From contig NZ_LT635468.1 of assembly GCF_900120295.1 (NCBI RefSeq), forward strand, positions 357,242 through 421,241: a stretch of 64,000 nucleotides of DNA. The letters are read 5' to 3'. The notes under the pieces are model-generated. The model was not told the origin of the DNA and did not search any database. It saw only the letters and a list, made by a program, of their open reading frames with translations. The DNA is from Blautia sp. Marseille-P3201T (GTDB lineage Bacteria; Bacillota; Clostridia; Lachnospirales; Lachnospiraceae). Positions 55,091 to 64,000 of the stretch are shown here, piece by piece (the first letter of the stretch is position 1; every line of letters starts with the position of its first letter). A program made the position numbers and the translations under genes.

Positions 55091-56533
55091 TTACTTTTTC
55101 TGATTTTCAATCATTTCATCAAATGCTTCTACCATTTCTCTTACTTTCATTTTATTAACAAGCATTTGACTTCCATCTGTTTTTGTTACTAAATAGAAGT
55201 TTTCGTCATAAGGATAGTAAGTAACTGTATCCTGTACTCCGCCTTCTTTTTCAAAAGTAATAACAATTTCTGCGTTTTCTCCATTCTGGCCTTCTGTAAT
55301 TGTCTGCCATTCTAAACCACTTACTTTTGAATAAAAGTTTGAAATATCTTCATATTCAGTTTCTTCATCATTCAAATAATACTTTGTTTCTGTTGTAGTT
55401 TCTTCTGAGTCTTCTTTTTTCACTTCTGTTTCTTTTCTTGTAAGAACATAAGTTTCGTTATTTCTTTCTATGGTTATTTTGTCCATATCAGCCAAAGAAT
55501 AATCCGTTACTAAAGAACTCACTAACTCTTCTGCAGCCAAATTCATTATTTCCTCTACAGTAGAAGCCGTCATGGTATAAATATAGCTGCTATCTGCTGT
55601 TTTTACATAATAGTTTCCATTTTCATCAGTATTTCCTACAAGTAAAACCAATTCTTTCTGTTCCATAACAGGCTCTTCTTCTGTCTCTTCTCTTTCTTCT
55701 GTTTCTTCTGAAGTTTCTTCATTCTCCTGTTCTTCTTCATAGAAAACTGTCACTTTTCTAGGATTATCCAATCCATAAGCTGATAAATCACTTGTATCAT
55801 AGCTGACAAAGTCCACCCAGCTCAAACTTGAGAAATGACTCATGTAATCATTTACTTTAGAAGTGTCTACTGATACTTGACTTCCATCCTCTTTATATAA
55901 ATTCCATAAGCCTTCGGTTTCTTCCTCTTGTAAGGTCTTCAAACCTTTCTCACTGCTAATTTCAACCTTTTGAATATTACCTACAGCAATTTGCGGTAAT
56001 TCTTCCATTTCTGCTAAATCATTTTTAGCAAACTGTAAATCGGTTTTCAAAGAAGAATTTACCAGATATATTTTTTCGTTATTTCCTATACTCATATAAA
56101 CACCGGAAACCGCCTCATTATCATCACCAAAATTCAAAACTGTTTGTGCATTATCTTTATCTGTAATTGTGACCTTTAATTTAGGTTCTGATAATCCATA
56201 ATCTGCAACATTTTCCACATTCTCTAATTCTCTCTGAGCTTTTACAGAGGTTAATCCGGAAACAATATTAGAAACAACAGCCTGATTTAATGGAAGATTT
56301 TCATCTTCTGTATATTTCCATGTCTCCTCTTCCTGTACAAAAGTATATTGAACACCGTCATTTTCAATGGAAACCTGTGAAATATCCTCTGCCTTTACCT
56401 CGAAAGCCGTGATTTCTTTTTCTTCTGTCTGCTCTTCCTCATCTTGAGGTCCTGCTGCTCTAATACCTACATACACCCCTAGTAAAATCAGAAGTATGAT
56501 AACTCCTACGATTAATCCTTTTTTATTTTTCAT
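55091..56533 (-). CDS. DUF4340 domain protein, partner of the Gld-type ABC system
   Basis: A 480-residue protein with one N-terminal membrane helix (about 7-25) and an extracytoplasmic part containing two DUF4340-like repeats (about 60-260 and 290-470). A Glu-rich stretch (about 270-290) separates them. It begins 1 base after the Gld-type gene upstream. DUF4340 proteins commonly follow GldF/GldG-type ABC genes, but their job is not known. Confidence 0.82.
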   Translation of the reverse strand: MKNKKGLIVGVIILLILLGVYVGIRAAGPQDEEEQTEEKEITAFEVKAEDISQVSIENDGVQYTFVQEEETWKYTEDENLPLNQAVVSNIVSGLTSVKAQRELENVENVADYGLSEPKLKVTITDKDNAQTVLNFGDDNEAVSGVYMSIGNNEKIYLVNSSLKTDLQFAKNDLAEMEELPQIAVGNIQKVEISSEKGLKTLQEEETEGLWNLYKEDGSQVSVDTSKVNDYMSHFSSLSWVDFVSYDTSDLSAYGLDNPRKVTVFYEEEQENEETSEETEEREETEEEPVMEQKELVLLVGNTDENGNYYVKTADSSYIYTMTASTVEEIMNLAAEELVSSLVTDYSLADMDKITIERNNETYVLTRKETEVKKEDSEETTTETKYYLNDEETEYEDISNFYSKVSGLEWQTITEGQNGENAEIVITFEKEGGVQDTVTYYPYDENFYLVTKTDGSQMLVNKMKVREMVEAFDEMIENQKK

Positions 56534-56534
56534 A

Positions 56535-57995
56535 CTACTGCTTTCTCCTTCTCAGCCAAATTACAAAACCAATAAGTAAAATACTTACAGGTACAACAGC
56601 TGTTACGAAAATGCTCCAAAAGCTTACATCACTTGCAGGTACCATTAAAGTAGTCATATCATAAGCTTTACTTGGAATAGAAATACTATTATCTTCTTCT
56701 GTTCCACATAACCATGACAGAGACGCGGAAAGTAATTCGTAATTTGCACCTGAAACAGTTGCATTCATTTGATCATTGAATATAGCGCTTGATGCAAAAT
56801 ATACAATCTGAGTTTTTTTGTTTTCATCCAACTCCTCTGTAATGGATACACCTAAAGAAAACGGACCTTCTAAATCACCCTCTTCTTTTTCTGTGGTTTC
56901 CATTGCTTCCAAATCTGTCTTTTGATATGCACTGTCAGATGTAGTTAAGATACTGTCAATTTTAATTGTATCCCTTACATCTTCCAGACTCTTTATACTC
57001 TGAGATAAAGCTGTTAAAACGTATTTACTCTTTGAAGATAAGTTTGAAGTAATTTCGTGACTCTCAATATTAGGCAATAAATAATATTGATTTTGAGCAA
57101 TATAGTGATCTTTATCACCTTCTAAGACAATCCCCTTTTGTGTCTGAACACCGTAATTTTCCAGGACAGAATTAAAGTTAGGCATTTCTGCATCTGTATA
57201 ATCAGATAAAATAATTGCCTTTCCGCCGTTTTCTAAATAACTAATAATTTTCTCTGCTTCTTCTGCTGCAATATCAGTTTGTGGAGAGAAAATAAACAAA
57301 CATGCTGTATCTTCCGGTACTGTTTCTTCTGTAAGTAAATTCAAATCACGAATTTCAATATTTGATTTCTGAATACTTTCTTTCATTGTTTCGCTCATAG
57401 AAAGCTCTTCGTGTCCTTCTAAAGTGTACAATACCGGCATATCTTCAGAAACTACATAATTAATAGCGCTTGTCAGCTGTCCTTCACCATCAAAACCCGT
57501 AACTTCCTGTGAATAAGTTTGATAATTCACAGTAGTTTCATACATATCCTGATAGTCTACAACTTTGCTTTTTTCTCCGCACTCAACAATAATACTGTTA
57601 TTACTCAAATTTTCAGAAGTATATTGAGAAGCAAATTTCGGGTATACAGCAGGATCTTTCTGTTCTACTTTAATATGCTTACTTCCCTCTTCATATTTTT
57701 CCAGTAGTTTTTCAATATCACTGCTCTCTGTACCATCTTGAGCAATATAGTAAAGATTTACATCCTTTTTCAAATTTTTCAGGATTTTTTCCGTCTGCTC
57801 TCCAATGGTATATAATTTCTGACTGCTTAAGTCAAACTCTCTGTACTTTGATGGAAGTTCCTGTATTACTAAATTTAAAATTACAACAATGGCAATTACC
57901 ACAGCTGTCATAGCAATGCTGTAAGAGCCATGTTTTAACATTTTTTTATTTCCTTTATTTCTGTGAATATTCACCATCTTCTTTAATTTTTTCAT
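56535..57995 (-). CDS. GldG-family ABC-associated extracytoplasmic protein
   Basis: A 486-residue protein with a helix near the N-terminus (about 29-48), a large external domain with GldG/ABC-type-transport (PF09822-like) features (QKLYTIGEQTEKIL; GKAIILSDY), and a C-terminal helix (about 458-480) followed by RRRKQ. AGGAGG precedes the ATG. It is part of an ATPase-permease-GldG-DUF4340 operon. The transported molecule is unknown; gliding is not implied in this Gram-positive. Confidence 0.82.
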   Translation of the reverse strand: MKKLKKMVNIHRNKGNKKMLKHGSYSIAMTAVVIAIVVILNLVIQELPSKYREFDLSSQKLYTIGEQTEKILKNLKKDVNLYYIAQDGTESSDIEKLLEKYEEGSKHIKVEQKDPAVYPKFASQYTSENLSNNSIIVECGEKSKVVDYQDMYETTVNYQTYSQEVTGFDGEGQLTSAINYVVSEDMPVLYTLEGHEELSMSETMKESIQKSNIEIRDLNLLTEETVPEDTACLFIFSPQTDIAAEEAEKIISYLENGGKAIILSDYTDAEMPNFNSVLENYGVQTQKGIVLEGDKDHYIAQNQYYLLPNIESHEITSNLSSKSKYVLTALSQSIKSLEDVRDTIKIDSILTTSDSAYQKTDLEAMETTEKEEGDLEGPFSLGVSITEELDENKKTQIVYFASSAIFNDQMNATVSGANYELLSASLSWLCGTEEDNSISIPSKAYDMTTLMVPASDVSFWSIFVTAVVPVSILLIGFVIWLRRRKQ

Positions 57996-58004
57996 GTTAT
58001 CCTC

Positions 58005-58868
58005 CTAGCTCCAACGGCGTTTTTGTATGCACTGAACAGTCAGAAATACAAATATGCAAACAACAGAAAGCATATAAACAATTCCTGTCACATCAAAAAT
58101 TCCACCTACAAAATTATCAAAATGGTTTGCAATTGCAAATAAATTTAAAAACTTCTGAATAAGTCCTGTAAATATTGTAGGTTTTATAAAATATACAGCT
58201 GCTACGCCAATCACCAAAACACCGCCTACACAAGAAGAAAAAATAATATTTTTTGTGAGCTGGTAAACCACAATTCCTATTACTATTGCAATTACCAAAA
58301 ATGCTACCATAGAACTTACTGCGGTATCGGAAAAAAAGCTCTCAATTCCATCCATCATATAACTGCAGAATAAAATTCCAAAAGTCAATACAGCTGCAAT
58401 TACCTGACTTTCTGTAACAGAAGAAAGGAACAACCCCACAGCAATCTGCGCACATCCCAAAAAGAAAAATCCAATTACAGCCACATAAGCCATAGGGTAT
58501 GATATAACACCATATTTTCCCATAATCAGTGGGTAAAAAGCGCTTATAACAACAGGTATGGCATAAATTGTCACCATACTGAGATATTTACCTAAAACAA
58601 CCTTCCACACCGGAACAGGTGCCGTTAACAAGAGCTGGTCTGTGCGGTTCTTCTTTTCTTCTGCCAAAATTCTCATGGTTAATATGGGAGTAATAATTAA
58701 AAACAAAAATGTTACAGAGCTTAATGTAACTCCAAAATCAGGACTTGCATACTGCAGATTATAAGCAGTAAAATAAATGCCCAGTATCAGTAAAATAAAT
58801 GCAATAAATACATATCCCACCATTGAAGTCAAATAACTTCTCAATTCCTTCTTATAGACTGCCAGCAT
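58005..58868 (-). CDS. ABC-2 type permease (GldF-like)
   Basis: A 287-residue membrane protein with six predicted helices. The conserved segment LAEEKKNRTDQLLLTAPVPV after helix 2 marks the ABC-2 / GldF group. It lies 2 bases after the ATPase gene. With that ATPase and the GldG-type protein it should form an export or surface-assembly complex of unknown substrate. Confidence 0.87.
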   Translation of the reverse strand: MLAVYKKELRSYLTSMVGYVFIAFILLILGIYFTAYNLQYASPDFGVTLSSVTFLFLIITPILTMRILAEEKKNRTDQLLLTAPVPVWKVVLGKYLSMVTIYAIPVVISAFYPLIMGKYGVISYPMAYVAVIGFFFLGCAQIAVGLFLSSVTESQVIAAVLTFGILFCSYMMDGIESFFSDTAVSSMVAFLVIAIVIGIVVYQLTKNIIFSSCVGGVLVIGVAAVYFIKPTIFTGLIQKFLNLFAIANHFDNFVGGIFDVTGIVYMLSVVCIFVFLTVQCIQKRRWS

Positions 58869-58870
58869 GT

Positions 58871-59842
58871 TTATTTTTCTCCTTCCATTTCCTTATCTTC
58901 TAATCTTCCCTCATCATTTGTCAGTTTTAAGAATACTTCCTCCAAAGACATATTTGTAGGCTGCATTCTAAGAATTGGACATTTCACTTCTGAAAGTGCA
59001 AAAAAGATATTTTCTCTCATATCCATATCCCCTGAAATCTTTATAGTAAAGTCACATGCCCCTTCCGTCATCGAACTATGGTATGCAATATCTTCAATAT
59101 TTTCTACCATACCAAGGGCATCCCGGATAACAGCTTCTTCTCCCTTTACTGTAAGTTCCAAAGAGTTCATCCCTGTCATAACTTTACTCAGATTTTCCGG
59201 TGTATCACTGGCGACTAATTTTCCCCTGTCAATAATCAGTACATGGTCACAGACCGCACTAACCTCAGAAAGTATATGGGAACTTAAAATAACCGTATGC
59301 TTCTTACCAAGGCTTTTTATTAAATCTCGAATTTCAATAATCTGCTTTGGATCCAATCCTACTGTAGGTTCATCTAAAATAATGACCTCCGGATATCCCA
59401 AAAGAGCCTGCGCCAGACCAACACGCTGTTTATATCCTTTTGAAAGATTTTTAATCAATCTCTTCTTCATATCTTCCAGTTTAGTAGTTGACATAACTTC
59501 TTTGATATTCTTCTCTCTTTCCTCTTTTGGAATAGATTTTAATTCTGCAGCAAATTTTAAATATTCCATTACGGTCATATCCTGATACAAAGGTGGTATC
59601 TCCGGTAAATATCCAATTTTTTTCTTGGCCACTTCCGGTTCATCTAAAATATTATGACCATCAATAAGAATTTCTCCCTCTGTAGAAGCAATATAACCGG
59701 TAATCATATTCATTGTCGTAGACTTTCCGGCCCCATTCGGCCCCAGAAACCCGTAAATTTTTCCTTTTTCTACTGTAAAATCTAAGTGGTCTACTGCTAT
59801 ATGGTCACCATACTTTTTTACTAGATTTCTTACTTCAATCAA
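58871..59842 (-). CDS. ABC transporter ATPase (GldA-like)
   Basis: A 323-residue ABC ATPase: Walker A GPNGAGKST, Q-loop LPEIPPLY, signature LSKGYKQRVGLAQ, Walker B VIILDEPTVGLDP and switch His in LSSHILSE. I chose a TTG start at 59842 because AAAGGAGG lies 7 bases upstream and the protein then begins IEVRNLVKKYG like the family; the longer frame to 59962 adds unrelated sequence. It heads the Gld-type operon. Confidence 0.9.
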   Translation of the reverse strand: MIEVRNLVKKYGDHIAVDHLDFTVEKGKIYGFLGPNGAGKSTTMNMITGYIASTEGEILIDGHNILDEPEVAKKKIGYLPEIPPLYQDMTVMEYLKFAAELKSIPKEEREKNIKEVMSTTKLEDMKKRLIKNLSKGYKQRVGLAQALLGYPEVIILDEPTVGLDPKQIIEIRDLIKSLGKKHTVILSSHILSEVSAVCDHVLIIDRGKLVASDTPENLSKVMTGMNSLELTVKGEEAVIRDALGMVENIEDIAYHSSMTEGACDFTIKISGDMDMRENIFFALSEVKCPILRMQPTNMSLEEVFLKLTNDEGRLEDKEMEGEK

Positions 59843-59972
59843 AATGTTCCCTCCTTTATTTTGACAACACATTCTTCTTATAAAACTACTTCGTCCTTTC
59901 CATTCTATGGAAAAAATGTGATAAAAATTAGGTAAGACTGTGTTTTTTCTGTGAAAATACATGCATAATTAC

Positions 59973-60034
59973 AAAAAGAGAGCTGTTACCTTAAACATTA
60001 TTCAAAAATATTTATGTTTAAGCGTAACAGCTCT
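59973..60034 (-). terminator. Terminator after rsmG
   Basis: AGAGCTGTTAC and GTAACAGCTCT arms with additional inner pairing (TAAACAT with ATGTTTA) form a long hairpin, followed by TTTTT on the minus strand. Confidence 0.85.
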
Positions 60035-60043
60035 GTTTTTCTT

Positions 60044-60766
60044 CTATAAAATTGGTTCTTTTGTTGGAGTTCCTGCTTTTCTCGGATATTTCTTCGGTGT
60101 CCCTTTTACTTTTTTTATTACCACTAACGTTCTATCCATATCTGTCTGGTACAGCTTAAAATCCACTTCCTTTTCCAGCCTTCCTCCCAAAACAGAAATG
60201 GCTTTCTTAGCCTCTAAAACCTCTTCTGGAGCCTTTCCTGACTTGTAAGATACAAAGTATCCGCCTTCCTTTATATAAGGCATACAATACTCACTTAAAG
60301 ATGCCAGACGAGAGACCGCTCTTGATACACTTAAATCATATTGCTCTCTGTGATCCGGTTTTCTGGCTGCATCTTCTGCCCTTCCATGAACTGTTTGAAT
60401 ACCGGTAAGTCCCAGTTTTTCTATTACTTCATTTAAAAAATTCAGCCGCTTATTTAAAGAGTCAAGCAGTGTAATCTGAAGATGGGGAAATGCAATTTTA
60501 AGAGGAATTCCCGGAAATCCAGCCCCTGTCCCCACATCAATACACGTAGAAATCTTAGTCATATCCAGCCCTTTTACAATGGAAAGACTGTCTACAAAAT
60601 GCTTTAAAAGTACTTCCTCAAAATCTGTAATTCCGGTCAAATTCATTACCTTATTCCACTCAACTAAAAGCTCATAATACTGCACAAACTGCTTTTTTTG
60701 TTCTTCGTTTAACTGTATTCCATATTCTTTACAGCCTTCTTCCAGAATAGTTAAATCGTAATTCAT
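60044..60766 (-). CDS. rsmG: 16S rRNA (guanine-527-N7)-methyltransferase
   Basis: A 240-residue GidB/RsmG methyltransferase that modifies G527 of 16S rRNA. The S-adenosylmethionine loop is DVGTGAGFPGIPLKI (about 74-88), and SRAVSRL follows. Length is normal. It lies 14 bases after mnmG and shares its operon. Loss of the gene gives low-level streptomycin resistance in other bacteria. Confidence 0.96.
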   Translation of the reverse strand: MNYDLTILEEGCKEYGIQLNEEQKKQFVQYYELLVEWNKVMNLTGITDFEEVLLKHFVDSLSIVKGLDMTKISTCIDVGTGAGFPGIPLKIAFPHLQITLLDSLNKRLNFLNEVIEKLGLTGIQTVHGRAEDAARKPDHREQYDLSVSRAVSRLASLSEYCMPYIKEGGYFVSYKSGKAPEEVLEAKKAISVLGGRLEKEVDFKLYQTDMDRTLVVIKKVKGTPKKYPRKAGTPTKEPIL

Positions 60767-60780
60767 GCCTTTTTTCTCCT

Positions 60781-62664
60781 CTATTTTCCTCTGCGGTAAG
60801 ACTCCATATAGACCAGTAAAACAGAAATATCAGCCGGAGAAACTCCTGCAATTCTGGATGCCTGACCTATGGAAATCGGACGATATGCGTTTAATTTTTG
60901 TTTTGCTTCAATGCGAAGTCCGCTGATTGCATCATAATCAATGTCCTTTGGAAGTTTTTTATTTTCCAGCTTTTTAAAGCCTTCTACCTGCTTTAACTGG
61001 CGTCTGATATACCCGTCATACTTAATGTTAATGTTTATTTGTTCTCTTACATCATAAGGTAATTCAGGACGTTTTTTATCTAAAGGAGCTACAATATCAT
61101 AAGATAATTCCGGTCTTCTGATTAAATCTCCAAGAGAAATTCCATTCTTCAAAGGGGTGCTTCCATACTGTTCTAAAAGCTCCTGCACCTCTTTTACAGC
61201 CCCCACATGAACATGTTCCATACGCTGTGTTTCTTCTTCTATTTTCTCTTTTTTCCACTGAATATAATCGTACTGCTCCTGAGTTACAAGCCCTACGTGA
61301 TAGCCTTTTTCTCTCAGTCTGAGGTCTGCATTATCCTGTCTTAACAACAGACGGTACTCTGCACGGCTTGTCATCATGCGGTATGGTTCACGATTTTCTT
61401 TTGTAACTAAATCATCAATTAACACACCGATATAGGACTCTGAACGGTCTAAAATCAGCTGTTCACGACCTAAGACTTCCATTGCTGCATTGATACCGGC
61501 TACCAGTCCCTGTGCTGCTGCTTCCTCATATCCTGAGCTTCCGTTAAACTGACCGCCTGAGAATAATCCCTTAATATTTTTAAATTCTAAAGTAGGATAT
61601 AACTGTCTTGCATCAATACAATCATACTCAATTGCATAAGCATTTCTCACGATTTTCGCATTCTCTAACCCCGGTACAGAATGGTACATCTCATACTGTA
61701 CATCCTCCGGCAGAGAGCTTGACATTCCCCCTACATACATCTCATTTGTAGACAATCCTTCCGGTTCAATAAATACCTGATGACGATTTTTATCTGCAAA
61801 TTTTACTACCTTATCTTCAATAGAAGGACAGTAGCGAGGACCTGTTCCCTCAATCATTCCTGAATATAAAGGAGAGCGGTCTAAGTTATTTCTGATAATC
61901 TCGTGTGTCTTTTCATTTGTATAAGTCAACCAGCAGGATATCTGTTCAATCTGTACGTCTTCTGGGTTTGTAGAGAAAGAAAATGGCACAACCCTTTCAT
62001 CACCAAACTGTTCTTCCATTTTTGAAAAATCAATACTTCTCTTATCAATACGTGCCGGCGTTCCTGTTTTAAACCGGTACATCTCAATCCCAAGATTTTG
62101 CAAAGATTTTGTAAGGTAATTGGCTGCCTGCAGTCCATTTGGTCCTGTTGCATTGCTGATATCACCATAAATACATCTGGCTTTTAAATACGTTCCCGTA
62201 CACAAAACAACTGCTTTGGTACAATATTCTGCTCCAGAATAAGTTTTTACGCCTTTTACTACCCCATCTTCTGCCATAATTTCTGTAACTTCTGCCTGAC
62301 GAATGGTAAGATGCTCTGTATTTTCCAGTGTTTTTCGCATTTCTCTTGTATATTCCTGTTTATCTGCCTGCGCACGCAGAGAATGCACAGCCGGTCCTTT
62401 TGAAACATTGAGCATTTTAGATTGAATAAACGTCTTATCAATATTTTTTCCCATTTCTCCGCCCAATGCATCAATTTCTTTTACCAGATGACCTTTGGAA
62501 CTACCTCCGATATTAGGATTACAAGGCATCAGTGCAATACTGTCTACACTGACAGTAAACATAATTGTTTCCAAACCAAGTCTGGCACAGGCCAGAGCAG
62601 CTTCACAGCCTGCATGTCCTGCTCCTACAATCGCCACATCATAATTTTCTGTTAGTACACTCAT
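60781..62664 (-). CDS. mnmG: tRNA uridine-5-carboxymethylaminomethyl modification enzyme MnmG
   Basis: A 627-residue FAD-dependent enzyme that, with MnmE, modifies U34 of certain tRNAs. The FAD-binding [17 protein letters not shown] (about 14-30) and the conserved [15 protein letters not shown] are clear, as is the C-terminal GidA-associated domain ending [14 protein letters not shown]. Length is standard. It follows mnmE by about 65 bases. Confidence 0.97.
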   Translation of the reverse strand: MSVLTENYDVAIVGAGHAGCEAALACARLGLETIMFTVSVDSIALMPCNPNIGGSSKGHLVKEIDALGGEMGKNIDKTFIQSKMLNVSKGPAVHSLRAQADKQEYTREMRKTLENTEHLTIRQAEVTEIMAEDGVVKGVKTYSGAEYCTKAVVLCTGTYLKARCIYGDISNATGPNGLQAANYLTKSLQNLGIEMYRFKTGTPARIDKRSIDFSKMEEQFGDERVVPFSFSTNPEDVQIEQISCWLTYTNEKTHEIIRNNLDRSPLYSGMIEGTGPRYCPSIEDKVVKFADKNRHQVFIEPEGLSTNEMYVGGMSSSLPEDVQYEMYHSVPGLENAKIVRNAYAIEYDCIDARQLYPTLEFKNIKGLFSGGQFNGSSGYEEAAAQGLVAGINAAMEVLGREQLILDRSESYIGVLIDDLVTKENREPYRMMTSRAEYRLLLRQDNADLRLREKGYHVGLVTQEQYDYIQWKKEKIEEETQRMEHVHVGAVKEVQELLEQYGSTPLKNGISLGDLIRRPELSYDIVAPLDKKRPELPYDVREQININIKYDGYIRRQLKQVEGFKKLENKKLPKDIDYDAISGLRIEAKQKLNAYRPISIGQASRIAGVSPADISVLLVYMESYRRGK

Positions 62665-62730
62665 TTTGGCTTTCCTTTCTACATTTTCTTCTCTTTTTTA
62701 AGAAGTTATCCACATTTTTTTCTTACTTTC

Positions 62731-64000
62731 CTATTTTCCGGTGCAAAACTTAGAGAAAATTTCATTTACTAAATCCTCTCCCACAGACTCACCAATAATA
62801 CTTCCCAGCGCCTCATAGGCATTCATTAAATCTATGGAGAAGAAATCCTCCGGCATCTGCATTTCAATACTGTTTTCTACCAGCTCCAGACTTCTTTTTG
62901 CATCCTCTAATGCTGCCTTATGACGCATATTGGTAATATAAATTTCATCATTAAAAGAGAGATTTCCTTCAAAAAACATCTCTTTAATCTGTGCTTCTAA
63001 AAGCTCAATTCCTTCTTCTTCTTTTGCAGAAACAGCGACTACCGGATGACTTGTTTTTTCCTTTAACTCACTTTCTGTAACCTGCTGCTCTAAATCCATT
63101 TTATTCAAAATAACAATCGCTTTTTTATCTTTTAAGAGCTCAATAATTTCTCTGTCATTCTCATCTAAAGGTACAGAAGAGTCTACTACATAGAGAATTA
63201 AATCTGCATCTTTTGCATTCTCTACAGCCTTTTTCACACCGATTTTTTCTACTACATCATCTGTATCACGAATACCTGCTGTATCAATCATTCTAAGAGA
63301 AATTCCATGAAGTACAATGGTTTCTTCCAGTATATCTCTGGTAGTTCCGGCAATGTCTGTTACAATGGCTCTTTCCTCTCCCACCAGTAAATTTAAAAGA
63401 GAAGATTTTCCTGCATTTGGCTTTCCTACAATGACTGTTTTGATACCTTCTTTCATGAGTTTTCCTTCTCTGACAGTATCTAAAAGTCCATTTAATTTTT
63501 CTTTTAAAAGGACTATTTCTCCTTTTAAAGTATCTCCATATCCATCAATGCTGATATGTTCAGGGTCATCTAGGGCTGACTCAATATAGGCAATCTGATA
63601 AATAATTCCCTGTCTTATTTCCTTAATTACCCTTTGTATATTTCCTCTCAACTGACTTATGGAACTCTTTAACGCATACTCATTTTTTGCATTTATTACA
63701 TCAATAACTGCCTCTGCCTGAGACAAATCAATCCTTCCATTTAAAAATGCCCGCTTTGTAAACTCTCCCGGTTCTGCCGGTCTTGCTCCATATTTTATTA
63801 CTGTTTCCAGCACTCTTTTCATGGCAAGAACACCGCCATGACAGTCAATTTCTACTGTATTTTCTCCTGTATAACTTCTGGGTGCATCCATAATCATTAC
63901 CAGAACTTCATCTATTACTTCATCCTCATCACAGATAAAACCATACTGAATAGTGTGTGAGGGAACATTCTCAATTCGCTTTTTTCCGCCTTTAGAACGA
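62731..64000 (-). CDS. mnmE: tRNA modification GTPase MnmE, 5' end beyond window
   Basis: About 422 residues of MnmE (family length about 455-460) read in from the right edge; the N-terminal part is missing. Visible are the tail of the tetrahydrofolate-binding domain, the helical domain, the G domain with GKPNAGKSSLL, DIAGTTRD, DTAGIRDTDD and NKMD, and the C-terminal FCTGK with its conserved Cys. The frame is open right to 64000, so an internal Met at 63897 is not the start. jag, yidC, rnpA, rpmH and dnaA would be expected next to the right in most Firmicutes. Confidence 0.96.
   Translation of the reverse strand, partial: RSKGGKKRIENVPSHTIQYGFICDEDEVIDEVLVMIMDAPRSYTGENTVEIDCHGGVLAMKRVLETVIKYGARPAEPGEFTKRAFLNGRIDLSQAEAVIDVINAKNEYALKSSISQLRGNIQRVIKEIRQGIIYQIAYIESALDDPEHISIDGYGDTLKGEIVLLKEKLNGLLDTVREGKLMKEGIKTVIVGKPNAGKSSLLNLLVGEERAIVTDIAGTTRDILEETIVLHGISLRMIDTAGIRDTDDVVEKIGVKKAVENAKDADLILYVVDSSVPLDENDREIIELLKDKKAIVILNKMDLEQQVTESELKEKTSHPVVAVSAKEEEGIELLEAQIKEMFFEGNLSFNDEIYITNMRHKAALEDAKRSLELVENSIEMQMPEDFFSIDLMNAYEALGSIIGESVGEDLVNEIFSKFCTGK

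Overview
The window looks like part of a low-GC Firmicute chromosome, most likely a gut Lachnospiraceae. Supporting this are the DUF3881 and DUF4446 proteins beside serS, SPSTG-type cell-wall anchoring, CUT1 sugar importers without their own ATPase, and the order mnmE-mnmG-rsmG ... parA-parB with three perfect parS sites. That order normally lies just beside oriC, so the chromosomal origin is probably a short way beyond the right edge. Almost every gene reads leftward, away from that inferred origin.

Right part (about 49-64 kb): housekeeping genes mnmE (cut by the edge), mnmG and rsmG; a Gld-type ABC export operon with a DUF4340 protein; an alpha/beta hydrolase; chromosomal parA/parB and parS; a DUF4446 protein, serS, a DUF3881 protein and tRNA-Arg(CCU) with a decayed tandem copy. 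Middle-right (about 44.5-49 kb): a plasmid-type replicon made of a small membrane protein, a RepA_N initiator with iteron-like repeats inside its gene, ParB, ParA and a second ParB, with AGCTAA palindromes upstream.

Left two thirds (about 2.3-42.5 kb): an accessory catabolic island bordered by an IS66 element on the left and an IS1182-type element on the right, and interrupted by three more transposon insertions. It encodes a 1621-residue wall-anchored clan GH-A glycosidase, a GH2 beta-galactosidase, two GH127 enzymes, four intact sulfatases plus one truncated one, two CUT1 importers, a FadR-type GntR regulator, two aldehyde dehydrogenases, an enolase-superfamily cycloisomerase, a PfkB sugar-acid kinase and a KDPG/KDPGal-type aldolase. 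The last four enzyme types match, step for step, the known route for 3,6-anhydro-D-galactose (aldehyde oxidation, cycloisomerisation to 2-keto-3-deoxygalactonate, phosphorylation, aldol cleavage). GH127, GH2 and sulfatases are the enzyme classes that dismantle carrageenan oligosaccharides in marine Bacteroidetes. I therefore infer a Gram-positive carrageenan (or related sulfated red-algal galactan) utilisation locus. The polymer would be cut at the cell surface by the anchored enzyme, sulfated oligosaccharides imported, and desulfation and exo-hydrolysis carried out in the cytoplasm, since the sulfatases, GH2 and GH127 enzymes lack signal peptides.

The island carries two diverged versions of the catabolic block. 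The right-hand block (33.0-42.5 kb) is intact. In the left-hand block (15.5-22.8 kb) the cycloisomerase is reduced to a deletion remnant, the aldolase is frameshifted at a C8 tract, one sulfatase is truncated, and there is no kinase. One importer has a permease gene split into three pieces by an IS21-type and an IS3-type element. A shared AT-rich motif precedes nearly every transcription unit in the island and is the best candidate operator for the GntR regulator. The substrate and regulator assignments are inferences from family membership and context; no database search was run.
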